DNA from: Scleromatobacter humisilvae
GTDB lineage: Bacteria > Pseudomonadota > Gammaproteobacteria > Burkholderiales > Burkholderiaceae_C
DNA length: 64,000 nt
Direction: 5' to 3'
Assembly: GCF_023231945.1 (NCBI RefSeq)
Contig: NZ_JAJLJH010000001.1
Span: 1,364,001 to 1,428,000 of the forward strand
The position numbers were made by a program, and so were the translations under genes. Positions 26,038 through 31,883 of the stretch are shown here, piece after piece (position 1 is the stretch's first letter; every line of letters begins with the position of its first letter). A model generated the notes under the pieces. That model was not told the origin of the DNA. It did not search any database and saw only the letters and a program-made list of their open reading frames with translations.

Positions 26038-27054
26038 ATGAGCATCGGTCGAATGGACCTGAACCTGTTGAAGGTGTTCGAGGCCGTCTACGAGGAGCGC
26101 AACCTGGTGCTGGCGGGCAAGCGCCTGCACCTCACGCAATCGGCGGTCAGCCATGCGCTTCGCAGGTTGCGCGGGCTCGTCGGCGACGAGCTCTTCATGC
26201 GCACGCCCAAGGGCATGGTGCCGACGGGCCGGGCGGCGGCGATGGCGCCGACGTTGCGCGAGGCCTTGCGTCGGATCGAGGGCGCGCTGGGTGTGGAGCC
26301 CTTTTCTCCCGACCGGTCCACGCGCCGCTTCGTCATCGCCGCCAACGATCACGTCACCTCGGTGATCGTCGCGCCCCTGTCGCGCGAGCTTCAGGCGCTC
26401 GCTCCGGGCGTCGACCTCGTCATCCGGCCGTCGACGCGGCTCGACCTCGCCGAACAGATCGATCTCGGCCGCATCGACCTGGCGATCGGCATCTTCGCGC
26501 AGGTGCCGTCGCGCCTGAACTCGAGGACGCTCATGTCCCAGGGCGAGGCCATCCTGATGCGCAAGGGACACCCGGCCGCCCGCCGCAAGCTCAAGCTCGA
26601 CGACCTGGCGAGGTACCCGCTGGTCACTCTGTCGGTCGGCGGCCAGGAGGAAGGCGCGGTCGGGGGTTTCATCCTCGAGCGCGGCCTCGCGCGGCAGTCG
26701 GAGATGTTCGACCGGCATGCGCTGGAGGAGGCGCTCGCCGAATCGGCGCAGCCGCCGCGCATGCGCATCACCGTGCCGCACGCGCTCGCGATCCCGGCGC
26801 TGCTGCGCGAGACGCGCATGTTGGCCATCGTCCCCGAATCGCTGGCGATGGCGCTTGCGAGGGGCGGCGACCTCGTCTGCCGGCAGCCGCCCTACCGGGC
26901 CGGAACGTCGACGCTGCGCGGCGTCTGGCATGCGCGCGACGAGCACGATGCCGGGCACGCCTGGCTGCGCGAGCGGGTCGCGGCGATAGCCCGCAGCGCC
27001 GAGGAAGCGCTCGAATCGCAGATAGCATCGGCTCCCGCAAAAAGAGGTCAGTAG
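26038..27054 (+). CDS. pnbR: LysR-family regulator of the nitrobenzoate genes
   Basis: 338 residues from the ATG at 26038 (MSIGRMDLNLLKVFEAVYEE). The DNA-binding domain reads KRLHLTQSAVSHALRRLRGL and ends LFMRTPKGMVPTGRA. The sensor domain follows (IDLAIGIFAQVPSRLN, RMRITVPHALAIPALLRET). It is divergent from pnbB-pnbA, as in known 4-nitrobenzoate loci. The start is not certain: an in-frame ATG at 25975 overlaps the 31-bp motif and is less likely. Confidence 0.8.
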   Translation: MSIGRMDLNLLKVFEAVYEERNLVLAGKRLHLTQSAVSHALRRLRGLVGDELFMRTPKGMVPTGRAAAMAPTLREALRRIEGALGVEPFSPDRSTRRFVIAANDHVTSVIVAPLSRELQALAPGVDLVIRPSTRLDLAEQIDLGRIDLAIGIFAQVPSRLNSRTLMSQGEAILMRKGHPAARRKLKLDDLARYPLVTLSVGGQEEGAVGGFILERGLARQSEMFDRHALEEALAESAQPPRMRITVPHALAIPALLRETRMLAIVPESLAMALARGGDLVCRQPPYRAGTSTLRGVWHARDEHDAGHAWLRERVAAIARSAEEALESQIASAPAKRGQ

Positions 27055-27059
27055 AGCGT

Positions 27060-27478
27060 CCGACGCCGACTTGCGGTACTTGCGCCGCCGTCCTTGCCGA
27101 TGAGTTCCAAACTCAGCGAACAAAATTCCAAGTTCAAAGAGCAATGGCTGTCGGTTCCGGCCTTCGCTGTTCTTCGCCCTCCATGCCTTCAGAGCCAGCG
27201 CCAGAAATTGCTGCTCCGCCGGACTCAGCCCTTCCGCTTGACGCTCTTCATCGAGCCATCCCGCCGGCTTGTGGGCATGTTGCTCGATCTGGCGAGCCAG
27301 CCTGTCGCCGATGGCACGAGACGATTTGATCTGGCTCCGCATGCTCGGTGAGATCTCGAGACGCGCTGCAAAGGTCTGTTCCAGCCCCTTGGGAGGCGCC
27401 CGTTTTGCGATGGCGTCCTCCGCATGCTTGGAACAACGCAAGGACGCTGCGTCGGAGATCGACGGTGATGTTGATCAC
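27060..27478 (-). pseudogene. Frameshifted Cro/CI-type repressor gene
   Basis: From a GTG at 27478 one frame gives MINITVDLRRSVLALFQ. After +1 slippage at about 27438 another gives KHAEDAIAKRAPPKGLEQTF, then SPSMRSQIKSSRAIGDRLAR, QIEQHAHKPAGWLDEE and SPAEQQFLALALKAWRA. The second part is a helix-turn-helix of the phage repressor type ending in the -ARQIE---PAGWLD- pattern. Fusing the frames restores a normal N-terminus. No stop follows before the frame runs antisense into pnbR, so the 3' end is also damaged. It faces a promoter with an inverted repeat at 27536-27552, its likely former operator. Confidence 0.55.
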
Positions 27479-27525
27479 GTGTTGTGTTCTGACTGCAACT
27501 TTCGAAGATCGATCGTCGCAGGGGC

Positions 27526-27554
27526 TTGACCGAGCAGTAAAGACTATTTACTAT
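27526..27554 (+). promoter_or_regulatory. Strong sigma70 promoter with embedded operator, driving the tRNA-array side
   Basis: TTGACC (27526-27531), a 17-base spacer and TACTAT (27549-27554) form a near-consensus promoter. An inverted repeat AGTAAA (27536-27541) / TTTACT (27547-27552) fills the spacer and overlaps the -10 box, the usual place for a repressor operator. It reads toward the leader and tRNA array and away from the broken repressor gene. Confidence 0.65.
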
Positions 27555-27614
27555 TCGCCCTGTCGCTCGAAAGAGCTGCATCTCTGACATCCCGCAAGAC
27601 CTCAAGGACGCATC

Positions 27615-27806
27615 GTGAACAGCCGGCAAGCCACCTACAACGCACTACCCGCTTCGGGTCTGTGTTCGTTCGTGCGCGTTGCCGCGATGTCCCTGGTCGG
27701 GGTCGATCGCCGTGATCCGCATGCCCAGCATCTGCTTGCCTCGAAGCGACCCCAGGGGGATGGCCATGAGGCGGACCAGATGCATCCGGGAGAGGGAAGC
27801 GCGTAA
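27615..27806 (+). CDS. Short leader ORF, uncertain
   Basis: A 63-codon frame with a GTG start preceded by AAGGACGCATC. The predicted peptide (MNSRQATYNALPASGLCSFV...) matches nothing I recognise. It lies between the strong promoter at 27526 and the terminator at 27835. It could be a leader peptide, the remains of a phage early gene, or simply part of a structured RNA leader. Confidence 0.25.
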   Translation: MNSRQATYNALPASGLCSFVRVAAMSLVGVDRRDPHAQHLLASKRPQGDGHEADQMHPGEGSA

Positions 27807-27872
27807 GCGCGCACCCTCCAAGCTCTGATTTCAGGGGCCCGGATTCCGCAAGGATCCGGGCCCTTTCGCTTT
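27792..27872 (+). terminator. Hairpin followed by strong intrinsic terminator in the tRNA-array leader
   Basis: A first hairpin pairs GAGGG (27792-27796) with CCCTC (27814-27818) around an inner GCGC-GTAA-GCGC. Then GGGCCCGGAT (27835-27844) pairs perfectly with ATCCGGGCCC (27854-27863), followed by CCCTTTCGCTTTTT. Transcripts from the 27526 promoter would end here as a ~310-nt RNA unless there is read-through into the tRNAs. Confidence 0.65.
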
Positions 27873-28175
27873 TTCCATCAACCTTTCTGGCTCACGGCCG
27901 TTGGCCGTAATGAGGCTCGCCCTGGCGTGCCCCGCCTGCCACGGCGGCCATCGCTCTTTCAAAACTAGCTGCAAGGCGCACTCCGGCGCTGGCCGGAACG
28001 TCTCGCCTTGCCTCTCCACTTCGGGTGTGCCCATGCACTCCGTCGCCGCAAACCTGAAGGTGTGCGCGGTGTCGGGATGTGCGCGCGCCGGACCCGGCTC
28101 ACGTGCAGCGAGACACCGCATCCGACGGGATGACTCGCGCGTGGACACAGCCGAAGTGGAGATCTCAGCAACAAC
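27873..28175. other. Gap before the tRNA array
   Basis: A small hairpin ACGGCC-GTT-GGCCGT at 27894-27908 follows the terminator. No tRNA, gene or clear promoter can be seen in the rest on either strand. Confidence 0.4.
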
Positions 28176-28252
28176 GTCGTGTTCGTCTAGCAGGCCAAGG
28201 ACGCCGGGCTTTCATCTCGGCAACGCGGGTTCGAATCCCGCACACGGCGCCA
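28176..28252 (+). tRNA. tRNA-Glu (TTC), CCA encoded
   Basis: The acceptor GTCGTGT pairs with ACACGGC (one G.T pair). The D-stem is GTCT/GGAC, the anticodon stem CCGGG/CTCGG and the loop CTTTCAT with anticodon TTC. The T-stem is GCGGG/CCCGC with TTCGAAT, then G and an encoded CCA. TTCGTCTAG at the start is tRNA-Glu-like. It is the first tRNA of the array. Confidence 0.8.
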
Positions 28253-28263
28253 TCAACAGAAGC

Positions 28264-28288
28264 CCTCGCGCGCTGACGCAGCGCGAGG
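28264..28288 (+). other. Hairpin between tRNA-Glu and tRNA-Asp
   Basis: CCTCGCGC (28264-28271) pairs with GCGCGAGG (28281-28288). There is no T-run, so it is more likely a spacer or processing element than a terminator. Confidence 0.4.
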
Positions 28289-28359
28289 ACTGCAAACCGG
28301 CCGCAACGATTGGGCGGCGCCGGAACCCGTCACCGGAATCTTCATGCGTCTTTCCATTT

Positions 28360-28435
28360 GCCTCGTTAACTCAGTGGTCAGAGTGCCGGCCTGTCTAGTC
28401 GGAAATCGCAGGTTCGAATCCCGCACGGGGCGCCA
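28360..28435 (+). tRNA. tRNA-Asp (GTC), CCA encoded
   Basis: The acceptor GCCTCGT pairs with ACGGGGC, and the D-stem ACTC with GAGT. The anticodon stem is CCGGC/GTCGG with loop CTGTCTA. The T-loop is TTCGAAT; G and CCA follow. Position 37 is T, where tRNA-Asp normally has A, and the T-stem has one A-C mismatch. Confidence 0.75.
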
Positions 28436-28442
28436 GACAAGA

Positions 28443-28520
28443 GTCTCGTTAGCTCAGTTGGATCAGAGCGCCGGCCTACGAAGCCGGAGGTCGCACGTTC
28501 GAGTCGTGCACGAGACGCCA
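28443..28520 (+). tRNA. tRNA-Arg (ACG), CCA encoded
   Basis: Fully paired cloverleaf: acceptor GTCTCGT/ACGAGAC, D-stem GCTC/GAGC, anticodon stem CCGGC/GCCGG with loop CTACGAA, T-stem GCACG/CGTGC with TTCGAGT, then G and CCA. ACG is a common arginine anticodon that needs A34 deamination. Confidence 0.88.
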
Positions 28521-28526
28521 ATTTCA

Positions 28527-28662
28527 TCTCGACGTAGCCAAGCGGCCGAAGGCGTCTGGTTGCAACCCAGAGGGCGCAAGCCCGCGTCAGTTCGCTCGGT
28601 GCTGCGCACCGGACGCAGCCTGCTGCGGGCCGCCAGGCCGAGGCGAAGCCGAGCGTCGGGGA
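28527..28662 (+). tRNA. tRNA-Cys-like (GCA) element with a ~80-nt structured insertion
   Basis: TCTCGAC begins an acceptor-like strand that can pair with GTCGGGG (28655-28661). A D-arm (GCC...GGC) follows, then an anticodon stem TCTGG/CCAGA with loop TTGCAAC (GCA, Cys). In place of a variable loop and T-arm there is a chain of small hairpins: GGGC-GCAA-GCCC, CGGTGC-TGC-GCACCG, GCAGC-CT-GCTGC and GGCC-GCCA-GGCC. There is no normal T-loop and no CCA (A then GTCA). It is unlikely to be a functional tRNA as it stands. Confidence 0.45.
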
Positions 28663-28674
28663 GTCAGTGTTCAT

Positions 28675-28750
28675 CTCGGTGTGGCGCAGTTGGCAGCGCG
28701 GATGCTTCGGGAGCATCAGGTCGCAGGTTCGAGACCTGCCGCCGAGACCA
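28675..28750 (+). tRNA. tRNA-Pro (CGG), CCA encoded
   Basis: The acceptor CTCGGTG pairs with CGCCGAG, the D-stem GCGC with GCGC, and the anticodon stem GATGC with GCATC. The loop is TTCGGGA, the T-stem GCAGG/CCTGC with TTCGAGA, then A and CCA. All arms are complete. Confidence 0.85.
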
Positions 28751-28773
28751 GCAAGACATGCGTGCGCTTGGGT

Positions 28774-28848
28774 GTGGCCGTAGCTCAATGGCAGAGCTGC
28801 GGAATGTGACTCCGCAGGTGCCGGTTCGACTCCGGCCGGTCACCCCCA
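28774..28848 (+). tRNA. tRNA-His (GTG), atypical 5' end
   Basis: The acceptor GTGGCCG pairs with CGGTCAC. The D-stem is GCTC/GAGC, the anticodon stem GCGGA/TCCGC with loop ATGTGAC, and the T-stem GCCGG/CCGGC with TTCGACT. The base before the acceptor is T, not the G-1 that histidyl-tRNA synthetase requires opposite C73. The 3' end reads CCCCA, one C more than expected. Charging may be impaired. Confidence 0.75.
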
Positions 28849-28868
28849 AGCGCATCCATCCAGATCAC

Positions 28869-28953
28869 CCCCTCGTGGCGGAATAGGCAGACGCACCGGT
28901 CTCAGAAGCCGGAGCCTCACGGCGTGTCCGTTCGACTCGGACCGAGGGGACCA
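28869..28953 (+). tRNA. tRNA-Leu (CAG), CCA encoded
   Basis: The acceptor CCCCTCG pairs with CGAGGGG, then A and CCA. The D-region GCGGAATAGGCAGACGC is leucine-like. The anticodon stem is CCGGT/GCCGG with loop CTCAGAA. A long variable arm (AGCCTCACGGCGT) marks a class II tRNA, and the T-stem is GTCCG/CGGAC. Confidence 0.85.
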
Positions 28954-28986
28954 GTTCATCACCATCGTTCACTCAGGAGAACCATC

Positions 28987-29195
28987 ATGAAATCGAAACA
29001 GCAGGACGAATTCAGCTTTCACGAAGACCGGTAAACGGCGCAACGGCTTCCCGTCCGAGTCTGGCGTCAAGCGGGGGCACCGTGTCGTCCACGGCGACAA
29101 GGAACTGCGCGAGAAGCTCGGTCGCAACGACCCTTGCGTCTGCGGATCGACGAAGCCCTTTCAAGGCATGCTGCATGACAACGGGCTGCTTTTGA
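28987..29195 (+). pseudogene. SEC-C motif small protein with two one-base insertions
   Basis: From ATG 28987 (after AGGAGAACC) frame 1 reads [11 protein letters not shown]. Frame 2 then reads [40 protein letters not shown] and GSTKPF. The third frame gives [10 protein letters not shown] and stop at 29195. Joined, these make a ~68-residue protein with the zinc-binding SEC-C signature [16 protein letters not shown]. Both breaks are one extra T in a TTTC run where TTC is expected (AGCTTTCACG near 29019, CCCTTTCAAG near 29160). Total length is 3n+2, consistent with exactly two insertions. It lies inside the tRNA array. Confidence 0.6.
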
Positions 29196-29229
29196 CGGCA
29201 GCAATCGTGACGACTACTGGCGTGACTGA

Positions 29230-29294
29230 AGGTGCGCGGTAGCCAGCCGGCTTTGACCCGGCGTACGCAGGTTCGAATCCTGCCGCCCCTGCCA
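29230..29294 (+). tRNA. tRNA-Gln-like (TTG) lacking most of the D-arm
   Basis: Only 65 bases. The acceptor AGGTGCG pairs with CGCCCCT with one mismatch. The D-arm is reduced to CGGTAGCC. The anticodon stem is GCCGG/CCGGC with loop CTTTGAC (TTG). The T-stem GCAGG/CCTGC with TTCGAAT, then G and CCA, is perfect. It looks like a tRNA-Gln whose 5' D-strand has been deleted. Confidence 0.55.
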
Positions 29295-29308
29295 TTGATC
29301 CAGTTTCC

Positions 29309-29384
29309 GCGTCCGTAGCTCAGTGGCAAGAGCACGACTCTCCGAAGGTCGGGGTCGGTGGTTCGAGTCCACCCGGACGCGCCA
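29309..29384 (+). tRNA. tRNA-Arg (CCG), CCA encoded
   Basis: Complete cloverleaf: acceptor GCGTCCG/CGGACGC, D-stem GCTC/GAGC, anticodon stem CGACT/GGTCG with loop CTCCGAA, T-stem GGTGG/CCACC with TTCGAGT, then G and CCA. It is the last tRNA of the array, 39 bases before the HNH gene. Confidence 0.88.
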
Positions 29385-29423
29385 CAAACCGTGCAACTCA
29401 CAGGCCCGCGAAAGGAGGGCACC

Positions 29424-29999
29424 ATGCAGGCAGAACATCACCATCATGTCCTCCAGCTCGATATCCAGGGCACGCCCCAAGCGTGGATCTCTATCGAGCA
29501 GGCGGCCTCTCACTACGCTACCGGCTCGGTGGCGTGGGAAGAAGGCGAGGGTCCGCTGCGCACCTTGCGCGGCGGCTGGAACGCCGTCGTCGGTCGCCAA
29601 TCGGTGATGGACATCCACCCGATCATCGCGTTGAGCGGTGCATCGCGCGTGAACCTGTTCGACGTCACGCCTGCGGTCAACAAGACCAAGCTGCTGCGTC
29701 GCGACCGGATGACCTGCGCCTATTGCGGCCAGAGCTTTCGCGAGCGCGACCTGCAGTGCGAACACATCCTGCCGGAGAGCCGTGGCGGCGCCTGGAGCTG
29801 GATGAACCTGGTCACCGCATGCGCCTGGTGCAACGGCCGCAAGGCCGATCGCACGCCCGAGGAGGCCCGCATGCCGCTGATGTACCTGCCCTACGTGCCG
29901 AGCCGGTTCGAGGACTTCCTGCTTGCCGGCCGCAACATCCGCGCGGACGTGCATGACTGGCTCGCGGCGCGGCTGCCGAAGGCGTCGCGGCTGAATTAG
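29424..29999 (+). CDS. HNH endonuclease at the end of the tRNA array
   Basis: 191 residues; AAAGGAGG precedes the ATG at 29424. The N-terminal ~85 residues (WISIEQAASHYATGSVAWEE) form a domain often seen before HNH in phage-like proteins. The HNH zinc fold is CAYCGQSFRERDLQCEHILP with two CxxC pairs (CAYC, CAWC), the catalytic His in QCEHILP, and SRGGAWSWMNLVTACAWCNG. The C-terminal part is helical. It probably nicks or cuts nucleic acid; an RNA target is only a guess from the location. A terminator follows directly. Confidence 0.85.
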   Translation: MQAEHHHHVLQLDIQGTPQAWISIEQAASHYATGSVAWEEGEGPLRTLRGGWNAVVGRQSVMDIHPIIALSGASRVNLFDVTPAVNKTKLLRRDRMTCAYCGQSFRERDLQCEHILPESRGGAWSWMNLVTACAWCNGRKADRTPEEARMPLMYLPYVPSRFEDFLLAGRNIRADVHDWLAARLPKASRLN

Positions 30000-30015
30000 T
30001 GGTTGACTCCCCTCG

Positions 30016-30044
30016 ATGGGCGGCCTGCGGGTCGCCCATTTTTA
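30016..30044 (+). terminator. Intrinsic terminator of the tRNA-array/HNH transcript
   Basis: ATGGGCG (30016-30022) pairs with CGCCCAT (30033-30039) and is followed by TTTTT. It lies 17 bases after the HNH stop and just before the end of the convergent rtcR gene. Confidence 0.75.
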
Positions 30045-30078
30045 TGCGCGAGGGCAATCTCCGAACGGGCTCAGCGCG

Positions 30079-31680
30079 TCAGCCCCGCAGGGACTCCCAG
30101 CTCAATCCGAACTTGATCAAGTACTTGCGCAGGCGATCCGCGTCGTTCACCACTGTCCTTTGCTCGCGCGAGCGGTCGAACAAGCGTCGCCCAGCGTCCG
30201 ACAGCGTGCGCGACTCCCGGCAGATGCGAACCACCGACTCGAGTTGTAGACGATCGAACAGATCGATCTCCTCGAGCGCCTCCACTCCCAGCAGTGCCGC
30301 CAGGTCCACGGCTTCGCCATCTTCCGCGGAGGGCCGACGCTGCCAGAGCCATTTCAAGCGCTGGATCTCGTCGTCGACAAGCGACGTCGAGATGCGACCA
30401 CCGTCAGCCAGAGTGGCGAGCCGGGTCACGCTCGCCGACAGGTCGCGGAAGTTGCCGCTCCAGAGCGCCTCACCCGATTGTGCGAACTTCAGGTACCGCG
30501 TCTTCGCCTCGACGTTGAAACGTACTGCCCTCCCCGATTCGGCAACTGCGCGAGCCAAGAGGTATTCGACGTTGGGCTCCAGGTCTTCGGGTCGTTGCGC
30601 CAGGCCAGGCAGCGTGTACGACCAGAGATTGATCCGCGCGAACAGGTCGTCCCGAAACCTGCCCTCGGCGACATCGATCCGCAAATCGCGATTCGTCCCC
30701 GCGATCAACTGAAAATCGCTGCTGGCCTCGCGATCGCTGCCGACCGGAAGAAAGCGCTTCTCTTCGACCGCCTTGAGCAGCATGGCCTGCTCGTCGAGAC
30801 CGAGTTCGCCGATCTCGTCCAGGAACAGCACGCCTTCGTGCGCGGTGCGCAGCAGCCCGGCCCGATCCGTCACCGCACCGGTGAACGCGCCCTTCTTGTG
30901 GCCGAACAGTGTCGAAGCCGCGCCGTCGCCGTGCAGCGTGGCGCAGTTCACCTCGACGAAGTCACCCTTGACCTGGTGCCGCGACTTCTTCAGCTCGAAC
31001 ATGCGACGCGCCAGATGCGACTTGCCTGCGCCGGTCGGGCCGGTCAGCAGGATCGGGGCACGCGAGCGCACGGCCACCCGTTCGATCTCCTCGATCAGGG
31101 CGTTGAACTGCTTGTTGCGGGTGGCGATCCCGCTCTTGAGGAAATCGAGGGCTTCGGTCTGGGCCTGTTCGAAGCGCTGCGCCAGCACGTCATAGCGCGA
31201 CAGGTCCAGGTCGATGAGCGTGAACTTGCCCGCATCGCCCCGTGTCTGCTTCTTCGGTGGCGCCGTCTGCAGCAGCACGCCGGGAATGAAGCGCGACTCC
31301 ACCATCAGGAACATGCAGATCTGCGCCACGTGCGTGCCGGTGGTGATGTGTGCCCAGTACCGCTCGTGCGCCGGGTCGAAGCGGTAGCTGCGCGCCCAAT
31401 CGTAGAGCGCGGCGTACATCTCGCCGAAGTCCCACGGATCCGCGATGTCCATCGCCACGAGGTTGACGACGGTCTCGGGCGACGCGGTCGCGATGTCCTT
31501 CTGCAGTTGCAGCGCCAGGCCCACATGCCGCAGCGTGTAGATCAGCTCCAGCCGGTCGATCACCGTGTCTTCGTGCTGAACCAGCGACAGCGTCGGGCGC
31601 CACTTCTCCCAGCGTCCTGCGCCTTGGCCCGAATCCAGCTGCGTTCCGAGGAAGCCGACGACGACGGTTCTCTTGGTCAT
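30079..31680 (-). CDS. rtcR: RtcR, CARF-domain sigma54 activator of the RNA-repair operon
   Basis: 533 residues. About residues 1-180 are the CRISPR-associated Rossmann fold (VVVGFLGTQLD start, VVNLVAMDIADPWDFGEMYA, ITTGTHVAQICMFLM), which senses RNA-end signals. Residues ~190-430 are an AAA+ module: Walker A GPTGAGKS (214-221), sigma54-contact GAFTGA (264-269), Walker B VLFLDE (284-289). The C-terminus carries a Fis-like helix-turn-helix (ESVVRICRESRTLSDAGRRL). It is divergent from rsr across 203 bases that hold a sigma54 promoter, so it should activate the rsr-Y RNA-rtcB-rlaP-rtcA operon. Confidence 0.93.
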   Translation of the reverse strand: MTKRTVVVGFLGTQLDSGQGAGRWEKWRPTLSLVQHEDTVIDRLELIYTLRHVGLALQLQKDIATASPETVVNLVAMDIADPWDFGEMYAALYDWARSYRFDPAHERYWAHITTGTHVAQICMFLMVESRFIPGVLLQTAPPKKQTRGDAGKFTLIDLDLSRYDVLAQRFEQAQTEALDFLKSGIATRNKQFNALIEEIERVAVRSRAPILLTGPTGAGKSHLARRMFELKKSRHQVKGDFVEVNCATLHGDGAASTLFGHKKGAFTGAVTDRAGLLRTAHEGVLFLDEIGELGLDEQAMLLKAVEEKRFLPVGSDREASSDFQLIAGTNRDLRIDVAEGRFRDDLFARINLWSYTLPGLAQRPEDLEPNVEYLLARAVAESGRAVRFNVEAKTRYLKFAQSGEALWSGNFRDLSASVTRLATLADGGRISTSLVDDEIQRLKWLWQRRPSAEDGEAVDLAALLGVEALEEIDLFDRLQLESVVRICRESRTLSDAGRRLFDRSREQRTVVNDADRLRKYLIKFGLSWESLRG

Positions 31681-31698
31681 AGCCTTACATATATCTAA

Positions 31699-31718
31699 CT
31701 AGCTTTGATTCTAGCTTT
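31699..31718. promoter_or_regulatory. Direct repeat CTAGCTTT x2, candidate RtcR enhancer
   Basis: Two identical 8-mers start at 31699 and 31711, 12 bases apart. They lie ~110-125 bases upstream of the sigma54 promoter, a usual distance for an upstream activator site, and just outside the rtcR start. The function is inferred from position. Confidence 0.4.
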
Positions 31719-31786
31719 CCTGGGCCTTGACGGCCCTTGTCAGAACTCGCTTCGGCGTCCGCTCTCTGGTTTCTTCATATGGGTCA

Positions 31787-31810
31787 ATGGCTTACGTCAT
31801 CACAAGCCAT
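31787..31810. promoter_or_regulatory. Inverted repeat ATGGCTT-N10-AAGCCAT
   Basis: A perfect 7+7 bp repeat lies just upstream of the sigma54 promoter. It could be a regulator or IHF-adjacent site; no known consensus fits. Confidence 0.35.
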
Positions 31811-31824
31811 CTGAGACGGACTCC

Positions 31825-31838
31825 GGCACAGCCGTTGC
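31825..31838 (+). promoter_or_regulatory. Sigma54 (-24/-12) promoter of the RNA-repair operon
   Basis: CCGGCACAGCCGTTGCA contains GG at 31825-31826 and GC at 31837-31838, exactly 12 bases apart, within a close match to the TGGCAC-N5-TTGC consensus. Transcription would start near 31850, about 34 bases before the rsr start. Confidence 0.85.
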
Positions 31839-31883
31839 AATAGAGAAGACCAGAACAAGTTGAATGCAACGAGGAGAACGCTC

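Noticed and set aside
25957..27441. Full 494-codon minus-strand frame as one protein
   Set aside because: Only the first ~130 residues look real (repressor-like). The remainder is antisense to pnbR.
28360..28886. Frames reading through the tRNA array as proteins
   Set aside because: They consist of translated cloverleaf sequence with no ribosome sites; the tRNA folds explain the bases fully.
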